DNA of 64,000 nt. Origin: Hungatella hathewayi WAL-18680. Lineage in GTDB: Bacteria > Bacillota > Clostridia > Lachnospirales > Lachnospiraceae. Position 1 is the first letter of the stretch. Every line of letters starts with the position of its first letter. Location of the stretch: positions 1,566,203-1,630,202 of the forward strand of contig NZ_JH379027.1 in NCBI RefSeq assembly GCF_000235505.1. Direction: 5' to 3'. Positions 17,743 to 26,504 of this stretch are shown here, piece after piece. The translations under genes were made by a program, and so were the position numbers. Below the pieces are notes generated by a model, which was not told the DNA's origin, searched no databases, and saw nothing but the letters and a program-made list of their open reading frames with translations.

Positions 17743-19230
17743 TTACTTTGCCGGATAAAACCCGCTGGGAGCTTCGGACAGATTAATCATGATATTCTTC
17801 ATCTGCGTATAATGCTCCAGAATCACTTTGTGGGTCTCGCGGCCGATGCCGGATTCTTTGTAGCCGCCAAACGGCGAGCCTTCCGGAATCTGGTTGTATG
17901 TATTGACCCACATACGGCCGGTCTCGATGCCGCGGGAGACGCGGATGGCGCGGTTGATGTCCCGGGTCCAGACGGCGCCGCCCAGGCCGTAGGCGTTGTC
18001 GTTGGCCATGCGGATGACCTCGTCCTCATCCTTGAATTTGATGATACAGGCCACGGGCCCGAAGATCTCTTCCTGGGCCACGCGCATATCGTTGGTGACG
18101 TCCGCCAGCAGGGTGGGGCGCATGAAGCAGCCCTTGGCCAGCTCGCCGTCGGTGATTCTCTCGCCGCCACAGATGACCCGGGCGCCCTCCTGTTTTCCGA
18201 TTTCGACATAGCTTAAAATCTTCTCCAGCTGCCGCTCGTTGATCTGGCTGCCCATCTGGGTATCCGGCTCCCAGGACAAGCCTACTTTCACATTGTCAAA
18301 TGCTTTCACCGCGTCTTCCAGGAATTTGTCATAGATATCCTCGTGCACAAAGACACGGGACCCGGCGCAGCAGACCTGGCCCTGGTTGAACAGGATGCCA
18401 AGCTGGAGGCCGTCGATGGCCTGCTCCCAATTGCAGTCCGGGAAGAAAATGTTGGCGGATTTGCCGCCAAGCTCCAGGGTTGACGGGATGAGACGGTCCG
18501 CCGCCGCAAGGGCAACCTGGCGTCCTACCTCCGTGGAGCCGGTGAAGGCCAGCTTCCGGAATCCCTTGTGGTCCAGCATGTACTGGCCGGATTTTGAGCC
18601 GGCGCCTGTGATGACGTTGAAGACGCCCTTCGGAATCACATCCTGAACGAGACGGGCGAATTCGAGAACCGACAGGGATGTATCGCTGGACGGTTTAAAT
18701 ACGGTACAGCAGCCCGCGGCGAGAACCGGGGCCAGCTTCCAGGCCGCCATCAAAAACGGGAAGTTCCAGGGAACAATCTGTCCCACCACGCCAATCGGTT
18801 CCCGAAGAATCAGGGAGAGGAACTGCTCATCCAAAATGTTGGCGCTTCCCTCCTCCGCCATGATACAGCCCGCAAAATAGCGGAAATGTTTCGCGCTGAG
18901 AGGAATGTCGATGGCCATGGTCTCGCGAATCGGTTTACCGTTGTCCAATGATTCCACCATAGCCAGGTGCTCGGTGTTGGCGTCAATGATGTCGGCAATC
19001 CGGTTGAGGATGGCTGCCCGCTCGCTGGTGGGAACCTTCTTCCACGTGCCAAATGCCTCCCAGGCCGCCGCCACCGCATCGTCTACATCTTCCTTCGTTG
19101 CCTGAGCGCACTCCGCCAGTTTCTCCCCGTTCGCCGGACATCTGGTAGAGAAAACCGCCCCGTCAGATGCATCCCGCCACTGGCCGCCAATAAAGAGTTG
19201 ATACCTTTTTTGAAGCTCCGGTTTGTTCAT
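17743..19230 (-). CDS. NAD(P)-dependent aldehyde dehydrogenase
   Basis: A 495-residue member of the aldehyde dehydrogenase superfamily, oxidising an aldehyde to a carboxylate. Visible are PWNFPFLMAAWK, the Rossmann segment FTGSTEVGRQ, ELGGKSANIFF with the general-base Glu (about 252), the NQGQVCCAGSR segment with the nucleophilic Cys (about 286-287) and EEIFGPVACI. It is nearest in look to betaine or phenylacetaldehyde type dehydrogenases, but substrate cannot be told. The start at 19230 has AAAAGGAGG upstream; six more codons are possible. It stands alone and a LacI-type half-site lies in front, suggesting it may serve the oxidative sugar operon nearby. Confidence 0.93.
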   Translation of the reverse strand: MNKPELQKRYQLFIGGQWRDASDGAVFSTRCPANGEKLAECAQATKEDVDDAVAAAWEAFGTWKKVPTSERAAILNRIADIIDANTEHLAMVESLDNGKPIRETMAIDIPLSAKHFRYFAGCIMAEEGSANILDEQFLSLILREPIGVVGQIVPWNFPFLMAAWKLAPVLAAGCCTVFKPSSDTSLSVLEFARLVQDVIPKGVFNVITGAGSKSGQYMLDHKGFRKLAFTGSTEVGRQVALAAADRLIPSTLELGGKSANIFFPDCNWEQAIDGLQLGILFNQGQVCCAGSRVFVHEDIYDKFLEDAVKAFDNVKVGLSWEPDTQMGSQINERQLEKILSYVEIGKQEGARVICGGERITDGELAKGCFMRPTLLADVTNDMRVAQEEIFGPVACIIKFKDEDEVIRMANDNAYGLGGAVWTRDINRAIRVSRGIETGRMWVNTYNQIPEGSPFGGYKESGIGRETHKVILEHYTQMKNIMINLSEAPSGFYPAK

Positions 19231-19252
19231 GTAATACCTCCTTTTCATAGTG

Positions 19253-19266
19253 TTGAAGCGTTTATT
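19253..19266. promoter_or_regulatory. Possible LacI-family operator before the aldehyde dehydrogenase
   Basis: TTGAAGCGTTTATT resembles the palindrome TTAAACGTTTAA at 21049 and catabolite-repression sites. It lies 23 bp upstream of the start codon on the minus strand. Weak, by similarity only. Confidence 0.3.
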
Positions 19267-19475
19267 AAAAGGCTTCCTAAGCCTTATGTTCCTGTATATG
19301 TTAACAATAACATTTTAGAATTAAAATACAATATATGTTATTTTGTTGACATAATTGATTATTTATTAACAAAATATCTGATAATTTTATTTGAAATAAA
19401 AATGATGTCAGGCTATAATGGGAGGAGACAGATGGATGTTAAGAACGTCGAATTCAAGAAAGGAAACAAAAATTT

Positions 19476-19655
19476 ATGAAATCAGATGAAGTGGAAAAAG
19501 TATGTTTTCAATACGCCTGCCCAAGATATCCCCAGTGCGGCCGCGCCCGCGGAAAAGGCTGCTGCATCGATTACCCGGAGCGGGAAGAAGAACTGGTCCA
19601 CGACGAGTGCGGACCGGAAAATGGTTTTGTACTGTTTAAGGAGGTGGGGCGCTAA
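19476..19655 (+). CDS. Small cysteine-rich protein
   Basis: A 59-residue frame that is easily missed because of its size. It has six cysteines: CFQYACPRYPQC (three), GKGCCIDYPE (two) and DECGPENG (one). The spacing suggests a metal or Fe-S site or disulfide knuckle. No signal peptide is visible. An AGAAAGGAAAC ribosome site stands 8-10 bp before the ATG at 19476. No family is recognised. It is transcribed away from the aldehyde dehydrogenase and ends just before an 11-bp-phased repeat. A real gene is likely from codon use, which matches the GC-rich host genes. Confidence 0.6.
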   Translation: MKSDEVEKVCFQYACPRYPQCGRARGKGCCIDYPEREEELVHDECGPENGFVLFKEVGR

Positions 19656-19683
19656 TGTAGGCCGCTTCCCGAATAGGTAAAGG

Positions 19684-19819
19684 CAGATGCAGAACAGATA
19701 TAGAGCAGGTATAGGACATATATAGAATAGCTATCAGACAGATGCAGAACATAAATAAAACAAATGTAGACCAGACAGCAGACCAGATAGCAAAACAGAT
19801 AGCAAAACAGATACCCGCC
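19684..19819. repeat. Degenerate tandem repeat with 11- to 12-bp period
   Basis: Eight successive 11-mers start at 19684, 19695, 19706, 19717, 19728, 19739, 19750 and 19761 (for example CAGATGCAGAA, CAGATATAGAG, CAGGTATAGGA), followed by three 12-mers at 19772, 19784 and 19796 (the last two are identical CAGATAGCAAAA) and a final unit running into the terminator stem. The consensus is near CAGATAnAGAA. Confidence 0.8.
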
Positions 19820-19854
19820 CGGTTCCCATCTGGAACCAGGCGGGTATCTGTTTT
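19804..19854 (-). terminator. Strong, symmetric terminator of the LacI gene
   Basis: AAAACAGATACCCGCC (19804-19819) pairs perfectly with GGCGGGTATCTGTTTT (19839-19854). An inner stem GGTTCC/GGAACC lies in the loop. A and T flanks on both sides let it work in either direction. Confidence 0.88.
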
Positions 19855-19869
19855 CTCATCAATCAAGAA

Positions 19870-20862
19870 TCAGTTATTATCAAACAACGTCAACGCACTG
19901 CTCAAAGTAAAATTCTGTATCGGCGCGTCCATATTCTGTATCCGATTGATCATCTGCTGGGCGGCCATCTGCCCCATGCGCTGGGACGGCTGGCTGATTA
20001 GGCCAACGGGCTGGGTGATGTAAGTGTCGCGAATTCCCTCCTGATAGCCGATGATATCAATCTTTGCCGGAAGCCGCTCCCGCTCCCGGTACAGGTAATT
20101 CATCACGTCAGCCGCCATCACGTTGTTGGAAATGACGATGGCGCTGCAATTCAGCTCCAGCAGCCGGTTTAACGGCTTCAACGCACTCATATACATGGAA
20201 TCTCCGCATTGAATGAGGGAATCCTTCACATCCAGGCCCTGTTTGATCAGGGCGTCTTTGTAGGCCTGCAGCCGCTCCTTGCTGGTTGACAGCCGTGCCA
20301 GTCCCGCGATATATCCGATATTCTGATGCCCCCGGTGAATCAGCGTGGTGACAGCGTCGAACATGGACGCGTAGTTGGAGATGATGACGCTGTCATGCAC
20401 GCAGTGCTCCGGCGCGCGGTCGATAAACACAACGGGAAATCCCTCCGGGAGGAGGGCGTCAATCTCTCTGGCGTCCGCCACGGTACTGCCGACAATCAGG
20501 CCGTCCACAATCCCCGAGGACAAAAGCTTGATGCCGTCCAACTCCTTCTCCGTCGTCTCCTTCGTATTGATAATAATCAGATGATAACCGCAGGACGACA
20601 GATAATCCTCGATTTCTTCTATAATAACCGCCCAGAAATAGTTGGAGATATCGGGAATGATGCAGCCTATCATCTTCCTGGTCCCTGTTTTTAAACTTCT
20701 TGCGGCGGAATTGATCACATATCCCAATTCCTTTATACTGTTTTCCACTTTTTCTCTCGTGGCCGGTGAAACGTTTTTCGTTTGATTAATCACATGTGAT
20801 ACTGTGGCTATGGAAACTCCTGAACGTTTGGCTACGTCTCGTATGTTAATTTTGTTAACCAT
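19870..20862 (-). CDS. LacI family transcriptional regulator
   Basis: A 330-residue repressor with an N-terminal LacI HTH (NIRDVAKRSGVSIATVSHV, about 4-23, hinge up to about 60) and a periplasmic-binding-protein-like effector domain (IGCIIPDISNYFWA, GLIVGSTVADA, FIDRAPE, GYQEG). Such proteins bind short palindromes and release them on binding a sugar or derivative. The start at 20862 follows GGAGG; a longer start would add 26 residues unlike the family. It is divergent from the oxidoreductase operon, where a perfect 12-bp palindrome TTAAACGTTTAA sits just downstream of the promoter, so it almost certainly controls that operon. Confidence 0.93.
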   Translation of the reverse strand: MVNKINIRDVAKRSGVSIATVSHVINQTKNVSPATREKVENSIKELGYVINSAARSLKTGTRKMIGCIIPDISNYFWAVIIEEIEDYLSSCGYHLIIINTKETTEKELDGIKLLSSGIVDGLIVGSTVADAREIDALLPEGFPVVFIDRAPEHCVHDSVIISNYASMFDAVTTLIHRGHQNIGYIAGLARLSTSKERLQAYKDALIKQGLDVKDSLIQCGDSMYMSALKPLNRLLELNCSAIVISNNVMAADVMNYLYRERERLPAKIDIIGYQEGIRDTYITQPVGLISQPSQRMGQMAAQQMINRIQNMDAPIQNFTLSSALTLFDNN

Positions 20863-21004
20863 TGTTTCCCTCCTGGGCTTACTTGTTTTCATTCTATACG
20901 GAAATGGTACCCTTGTCAAGGATTCCAAAGGAGTTAACAAAAATTAGCTGTTTTTTGGCAAATACATACAAAAATTTTGAATAATTATTGTTCATTTATG
21001 AACA

Positions 21005-21033
21005 TTGACTATAAATGGGCTATATGTTATATT
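21005..21033 (+). promoter_or_regulatory. Promoter of the carbohydrate oxidation operon
   Basis: TTGACT (21005-21010), a 17-bp spacer and TATATT (21028-21033). Confidence 0.8.
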
Positions 21034-21048
21034 AGATTTATAGAAAAA

Positions 21049-21060
21049 TTAAACGTTTAA
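21049..21060. promoter_or_regulatory. LacI-type operator
   Basis: TTAAACGTTTAA is a perfect palindrome with the central CG typical of LacI-family sites. It lies about 10 bp downstream of the expected transcription start. Confidence 0.75.
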
Positions 21061-21098
21061 CTTTTTGAATCATGTCTTATGGCAAGAAGAGGTGGAAT

Positions 21099-22136
21099 AT
21101 GAAGGGAACATTTTTTTTAGGGGCGGACAGGACGCCGAAGTTTGAGGTCCGGGAAGTGCCTATTCCCGAACTGGGAGACCATGAAGTGCTGGTCCGGAAC
21201 ATGGCCTGCGGTATCTGCGGTACCGATGTCCATATCTATCACGGGGAGGCCGGTTCGGCCGAGGTGGCTCCGCCGGTGATACTGGGTCATGAGTTCTCCG
21301 GCATTGTGGAACGGACCGGCAGCAGGGTGAGCGCGGTGCAGGTGGGGGACCACGTAACCCTGGACCCCAACATGTACTGTGGACAATGCAGACCCTGCCG
21401 GATGGGAAGGAAACAGAATTGTGAGCATCTGTTTGCGCTGGGGGTGAACACCAACGGAGGATTTGCCCAGTATACGGTGTCTCCGGAATCACAGTGTTTT
21501 AAGGTAAACGATGACATGGATTTCGACGTGGCCGCCATGGCGGAGCCGCTGGCCTGCGTGATTCACGGGATTGACCAGGCGGGAATCCGTCCGGGACAGA
21601 CCGTGGCCGTGGTGGGAGGCGGAATGATTGGTCTCCTCATGGTGCAGATGGCAAAGCTCTCCGGGGCCGCCACCGTGGTGTTGAGCGAGCCGATTGAGAT
21701 GAGAAGGCAGATTGGTCTGGAGGTGGGAGCGGATTTCACCATCGACCCCACCAGCGAAGATATCAACGACAGGATGAGGAGAGAGACAGGACGGCCGGGA
21801 GCGGATGTGGTGATCGAATGCGTCGGCAAACCCTTCGCCGTGGAGCAGGCCATCCGGCTGGCGGACTTAGGAGCATCGGTGCTGCTGTTCAGTGTGCCGG
21901 CGCCGGACGATACGGTGCCCTTACCATTATTTGATGTATATAAGAAGGAATTGAAGATCATCGGCTCCATGATTAATCCTGACACCCACCAGCGGGCGGT
22001 GAATCTGCTGAACAGCGGTAGGCTGGAGATAAAGAAGCTGATTACCCACCGGTTCGGATTGAGCCAGCTGGAGGAAGCCATATTGGAGCAGATGAGCAGT
22101 GATTCGATCAAGGTCGTTGTCCATCCACAGGAGTGA
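21099..22136 (+). CDS. Zinc-dependent medium-chain dehydrogenase (sorbitol dehydrogenase-like)
   Basis: A 345-residue MDR enzyme oxidising a polyol or sugar hydroxyl with NAD(P). Catalytic zinc ligands are in CGICGTDVH and GHEFSG with a later Glu. The structural zinc loop is YCGQCRPCRMGRKQNC. The dinucleotide fold is VVGGGMIGLLMV. The start at 21099 follows AAGAGGTGG; a start at 21072 lacks a ribosome site and overlaps the operator region. First gene of the operon, 26 bp before the PfkB kinase. A second, diverged enzyme of the same family sits at 28472. Substrate unknown; sugar-derived by context. Confidence 0.93.
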   Translation: MKGTFFLGADRTPKFEVREVPIPELGDHEVLVRNMACGICGTDVHIYHGEAGSAEVAPPVILGHEFSGIVERTGSRVSAVQVGDHVTLDPNMYCGQCRPCRMGRKQNCEHLFALGVNTNGGFAQYTVSPESQCFKVNDDMDFDVAAMAEPLACVIHGIDQAGIRPGQTVAVVGGGMIGLLMVQMAKLSGAATVVLSEPIEMRRQIGLEVGADFTIDPTSEDINDRMRRETGRPGADVVIECVGKPFAVEQAIRLADLGASVLLFSVPAPDDTVPLPLFDVYKKELKIIGSMINPDTHQRAVNLLNSGRLEIKKLITHRFGLSQLEEAILEQMSSDSIKVVVHPQE

Positions 22137-22162
22137 AAATTTAGGCAAAGGAGAGAAATCAG

Positions 22163-23126
22163 ATGTTTGATGTGACAGCGTTGGGAGAAATCCTGATTGA
22201 TTTTTACACCCTGCGGCGAGCGGGAAGGTGTGCCGGTCTTTGCGCAGAATCCTGGCGGAGCCCCCCTCAATGTGCTGGTTCAGAATTCACTTCTGGGAGG
22301 AAAAACGGCATTTATCGGCAAGGTAGGCAGGGACGGATTTGGAAGCGCGCTGCGAAAGGTCATGGAGGACCACGAGATTGACACCAGGGGGCTGTCGGTT
22401 TCGGAGGAGGTACATACCACACTGGCCTTTGTGCAGCTGGACAGTGATGGGGAGCGTTCCTTTTCCTTTTACCGGAATCCGGGAGCGGATATCTTGTTGA
22501 AGGAGGAGGACATTGACGGCGGCCTGATCAGAGACAGCCATATCTTCCACTTTGGCTCTCTTTCCGCCACGTCGGAGCCGTCGAGAAGCGCCACCTGTGC
22601 CGCCCTGGAGATTGCCAGGAAAGCGGGATGCATCATCACCTATGACCCGAATTACCGGGCGCCGTTGTGGAAATCGGAGAGGGAAGCCGTGGAGACCATG
22701 CTGCATTTTATGCCCTATGCGGATATCCTGAAGGTTTCGGAGGAGGAAATGGAACTTTTGATGGGGACCCAGGATATAGAGACGGGCAGCCGGATGCTGG
22801 CGGATTACGGAATCACCCTGGTCTGCGTTTCGAGAGGAGCCCTGGGAGCCTGTTTCCGCCGGGGAGATGACTACATGGAAGTGCCAGGATTTGCGGTGAA
22901 CACCGTGGATACCAATGGAGCCGGGGATTCCTTCTTCGGGGCCATCCAGTACCAGCTTCGGGAGAAAAATCTGGAGGATTTAAAACAGATGCCAGTAGAG
23001 CAGCTGGCGGAAATCATACGTTTTGCCAATGCGGCAGGCGCCCGGACCACCATGAAGAAGGGGGCAATTCCCGCGATGGCAGATGGGGAAACGATTGCTC
23101 AATTTTTGTATCACTATTGCAGCTAA
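22163..23126 (+). CDS. PfkB family carbohydrate kinase, frameshifted in a T run
   Basis: A ribokinase/fructokinase-type enzyme phosphorylating a sugar with ATP. The start MFDVTALGEILIDF at 22163 (AAAGGAGAG upstream) continues in another frame as TPCGEREGVPVF. Removing one T from the T5 run at 22201-22205 restores a 320-residue protein. Family signatures: GGAPLNVLVQNSLLGG near the N-terminus and DTNGAGDSFFGA near the C-terminus with the catalytic Asp. Everything else is intact and the gene is embedded in a working-looking operon, so a sequencing error is the likeliest explanation. Confidence 0.9.
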
Positions 23127-23165
23127 TGTCACTGTTAACAAAGAAGAAAGATGGGAGGATTCAGA

Positions 23166-24515
23166 ATGAAACGAAACGTATTGGCAGTATTAATGGCATC
23201 CGTGATGGCGGCATCACTCTTTGGGTGTGGAAGTTCTTCATCACCGGCAACAACGGCTTCCAATGAAACGAAAGCGTCAGGTGAGACAAGCGGGGAAGCA
23301 AAGGCAGCGACGGAGGGCAAGACAGAGGATGTCACCATCCGCATGTGGACCTTCCTTGACCCGACGAACAAGGAAAATGGCCGCTCTGTGGCCCTTCAGC
23401 AGATGATTGATGAATTCGAGGCGGAAAACCCGGGCGTCAAGGTGGTTGTGGAACCGCAGGACTGGGCGACTATGACAGGCAAATTCCTGGCCGCTTCGGC
23501 TACGGGAGACGCACCGGATATTATGTGGTGTGCAAGAGATGAGATGTACGGTGTTCTCAATGCAGGCGCCCTGGAGCCACTGGAGAATCTGTTCCTGGGA
23601 GACTGGAGCGCGGAGGAAATCGCCGACGTGGATGACGCCTTCTTCCAGTTCGGCGAGCGGGACGGAAAGCATTACACCCTGACGCTCAACAAAAACTGTA
23701 CCGGTTTATTCTACCGGGAGGATTTGCTGAAGGAGGCCGGGCTCCAGGTTCCGGAGACCTTCGAGGAACTTTATGATTCGGCGAAAGCCCTGACAGGGAC
23801 CGACGCTTCCGGTATCCAGCGCTACGGGCTTGGCATGTCCTTCTCCACGGAGACCAACGACGCCCAGGCTATCGTAAACTGGCTGCTTCAGGAAAATGGA
23901 GATTTGTTTAATGCGGACGGAACCGCCAACTGGGCCAACGACGCAGGTGTCAAAGGGGTAAACTGGGTGAAGAACTGCATCGACACCGGTGTTACTCCGG
24001 CGGAGAGCGTCAATACCACCATCGAGGATATTTACACGGAATTTGCGGCAGGAAAATATGCAATGGCCATCGCCAGCGCGGTTCGTCTTGCCAACTTGAG
24101 AAGCACTGCTTCCTTTGATGGAAATACTATCCAGTTCACAACGCTTCCGGGCGGAACCATTATCGACGGCTGGTTTGTAGGCGTGTGGTCCGGTTCCAAG
24201 CACAAAGAAGAGGCCGGTAAATTTGTGGAGAAAATGTACTCCCCGGAATCTGACATGAAATGGATTGAGCTTGGCGGACAGGCACCGTGCAGAAAGTCCA
24301 CTGTGGAAAGCCTTGAGATTACTGACGAAAACAAATATATGGAAGCTATGATTAAAGCCTTTGGAGAGGGCTGGCTACCATCCAACACGGAGGCCTATGT
24401 GGGCTGGAAGCTGGATTTGAATTATCCGATCCAGAATGTGCTGACAGAGGGCGTGGAGCCGATGGCTGCATTGAAGGATGCAGAAGAAATCTTCAATACG
24501 GATAATAACCGCTGA
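23166..24515 (+). CDS. ABC sugar transporter substrate-binding lipoprotein
   Basis: A 449-residue solute-binding protein of the CUT1 type (SBP_bac_8-like). A signal peptide with lipobox SLFGC (Cys about 21) anchors it outside the membrane, followed by a Ser/Thr-rich linker. TIRMWTFLDPTN begins the mature lobe. The start at 23166 follows GGGAGGATT. It is followed by 200 bp of hairpins and then two permeases, the usual arrangement for making more binding protein than permease. No ATPase gene is present; CUT1 systems often share MsmX-like ATPases. The ligand is not known but is presumably the substrate of the oxidoreductases. Confidence 0.93.
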   Translation: MKRNVLAVLMASVMAASLFGCGSSSSPATTASNETKASGETSGEAKAATEGKTEDVTIRMWTFLDPTNKENGRSVALQQMIDEFEAENPGVKVVVEPQDWATMTGKFLAASATGDAPDIMWCARDEMYGVLNAGALEPLENLFLGDWSAEEIADVDDAFFQFGERDGKHYTLTLNKNCTGLFYREDLLKEAGLQVPETFEELYDSAKALTGTDASGIQRYGLGMSFSTETNDAQAIVNWLLQENGDLFNADGTANWANDAGVKGVNWVKNCIDTGVTPAESVNTTIEDIYTEFAAGKYAMAIASAVRLANLRSTASFDGNTIQFTTLPGGTIIDGWFVGVWSGSKHKEEAGKFVEKMYSPESDMKWIELGGQAPCRKSTVESLEITDENKYMEAMIKAFGEGWLPSNTEAYVGWKLDLNYPIQNVLTEGVEPMAALKDAEEIFNTDNNR

Positions 24516-24527
24516 TTTCAGCAGTTG

Positions 24528-24683
24528 GCAGGCTCCGGCCCTGGGGACTGGAGCCTGCTGCTCTCATAGGAAAGTGCGTCCTATGAGAGCAACTCCCTCC
24601 GGGGGATGCGCACTACGCGCTAAGGAAGTATGGCCGCTAAAGCGACCGCGCTCCGGCGCAAGAGTCTGCCAAGTCAGACTCTT
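24528..24683 (+). repeat. Cluster of hairpins between binding-protein and permease genes
   Basis: Three strong stems: GCAGGCTCC/GGAGCCTGC (24528-24536, 24550-24558), TGCTCTCATAGGA/TCCTATGAGAGCA (24559-24571, 24579-24591) and AAGAGTCTG/CAGACTCTT (24660-24668, 24675-24683). The GC-rich middle (24592-24659) contains GCGC-rich self-complementary bits. It resembles a REP-like intergenic element and may limit read-through or protect the upstream mRNA end. Confidence 0.65.
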
Positions 24684-24715
24684 ATTTTAAAAGAAAATGA
24701 ACGGAGAGTGATTGC

Positions 24716-25582
24716 GTGAAGAAAACTACAAGAAAAAACCTTTCAATATTTTATATTGTTCCGGCCATGAGTATTTTACTGCTGTTTCTGGTGATTCCGC
24801 TGATATACACCCTTTACTGCAGTCTGTTTAACCTGGACTATCTGGTAAAGGGGGAGTTTTTGGGGCTTGGAAATTATGTCTCTCTGCTGAAAAACAGCCG
24901 GGTAATCAAATCATTTAACTTTACCTTTATGATTACCATCGTATCGACGGCATTGTCGGTTATCATCGGTCTGGTTCTGGCATTGTGGATTGACAGAAAA
25001 GAGGGGCTGTTTGCGTATCTGATTGAAATGTTCGGCTTAATCCCGTGGGTGATTTCCATGATGGTTGCGGCTCTGCTCTGGAGATGGCTGTTTAACGGGG
25101 ACCTTGGATTATTTAACATGATTTTGAGAGGATTGGGATTTAACCCAATTTATGTGGTACAGAATAAAACATCGGCAATCATAGCCCTCATATTTGTGCT
25201 GGTATGGCGGCTTGTGGGATATGCCATGATTATGATTTTAGCCGGCCTAAAGGGGCTGGACACGACACTGATAGAGGCGGCAAAGATCGACGGGGCCTCC
25301 CCGTTACAGCTGCTGCGCTACATCAAGCTGCCACTGATAAAAACTTCGGTTCTGCTGTCCACTATCGTGCTGACAGTGAGCAATTTTACCAACAACACGG
25401 TGCCCAAGGTGCTTACCAGCGGCGGGCCAAACGATGCCACAAACGTGATAACCCTGTATCAGTACAATCTGGGATTCCGGTATTATCAGTTTGGTACATC
25501 CGCGGCGCTGTCAATTATGATTATGCTGATTACATCACTGATTATTGTGCTCTACATCAAGCTCAGTGATTACAGGATATAG
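24716..25582 (+). CDS. ABC sugar transporter permease (MalF type)
   Basis: A 288-residue inner-membrane permease with six predicted helices and the EAA loop EAAKIDGASPLQLLRYIKLP (about 200-220), which contacts the ATPase. The start is GTG at 24716, 7 bp after ACGGAGAG. It follows the hairpin cluster and is 11 bp before the second permease. Confidence 0.93.
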   Translation: MKKTTRKNLSIFYIVPAMSILLLFLVIPLIYTLYCSLFNLDYLVKGEFLGLGNYVSLLKNSRVIKSFNFTFMITIVSTALSVIIGLVLALWIDRKEGLFAYLIEMFGLIPWVISMMVAALLWRWLFNGDLGLFNMILRGLGFNPIYVVQNKTSAIIALIFVLVWRLVGYAMIMILAGLKGLDTTLIEAAKIDGASPLQLLRYIKLPLIKTSVLLSTIVLTVSNFTNNTVPKVLTSGGPNDATNVITLYQYNLGFRYYQFGTSAALSIMIMLITSLIIVLYIKLSDYRI

Positions 25583-25593
25583 GAGGGATGATG

Positions 25594-26442
25594 ATGAGCA
25601 GGGAAATGAAGAGGAAGAAAAGAATTACCACTGCCATAGAAGTTCTGATACTGGCTGCCATGGCATTTATCACCATCACCCCGATTTACTGGGGCATCGT
25701 CACATCGTTAAAAAATACCAACGAAATAGCGGCCTATCCGCCGAAGGTGGTTGGTTTTGCGGTGACCTGGAGCCATTACGCCAGGATTTTATCTTCGGGA
25801 TATTTTAAATGTGTGCTCAACAGCGCCCTGTATTCCATAGCGGCCATCACCATGGGGCTGGGGTTCGGCTATCTGGCGGCGTACGGCTTTGAGCGGCGGA
25901 ATTTTCCCATGAAAAAGATTCTGTTTTATCTTGTGGTGATCGGGATTCCGCTTTCCACGGGAAGCTCGGTTCTGCTGATCCCCAATTATCTGTTGATGAT
26001 GAAGTTTGGGCTGGCGAACCACTGGTATACCATGCCGCTGATTTATACCGCCTACAACCTGCCGCTCTGTATCTGGATGATGATATCCGGCATCCGGGGG
26101 CTTCCCTATGAGATAGAGGAGGCGGCCAAGATTGACGGCTGCGACCAGTTCTATCTGGTGACACGGCTGATTCCGCCGATGTTAAAGCCATCGTTTGCGG
26201 CGTCCAGCCTGTTTATATTTATCGGCGCCTGGAACGAGTATATCACCACTTCCGTGATGGTGAATGGCAATAACTTAAAGAATATTCAGATGGCAATTTA
26301 CGACTATATCGGATTTTTCGGGCAGGAATGGGGACCGCTGTGCGCGGCGGCTACCGTTGCCATTATCCCGATCCTTCTGGTGTTTACATTTTTGGGAAAA
26401 CAGCTGGTCAGCGGGCTGACTGCGGGGGCGGTCAAGGGCTGA
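25594..26442 (+). CDS. ABC sugar transporter permease (MalG type)
   Basis: A 282-residue permease with six helices and an EAA loop (EEAAKIDGCDQFYLVTRLIP). Three ATG codons stand in a row; the one at 25594 has the best spacing from AGGAGG (25581-25586). It pairs with the preceding permease to form the CUT1 channel. Confidence 0.93.
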   Translation: MSREMKRKKRITTAIEVLILAAMAFITITPIYWGIVTSLKNTNEIAAYPPKVVGFAVTWSHYARILSSGYFKCVLNSALYSIAAITMGLGFGYLAAYGFERRNFPMKKILFYLVVIGIPLSTGSSVLLIPNYLLMMKFGLANHWYTMPLIYTAYNLPLCIWMMISGIRGLPYEIEEAAKIDGCDQFYLVTRLIPPMLKPSFAASSLFIFIGAWNEYITTSVMVNGNNLKNIQMAIYDYIGFFGQEWGPLCAAATVAIIPILLVFTFLGKQLVSGLTAGAVKG

Positions 26443-26504
26443 CGATTCGCTGTGAGTGACTGGGACCGGCATCGTTGGTCCGTCATGTGAGAATGGAGAG
26501 TATG

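Noticed and set aside
19684..19819. Minus-strand hydrophobic reading frame through the phased repeat as a membrane peptide gene
   Set aside because: The frame is produced by the repeat itself, overlaps the terminator and has no convincing ribosome site.
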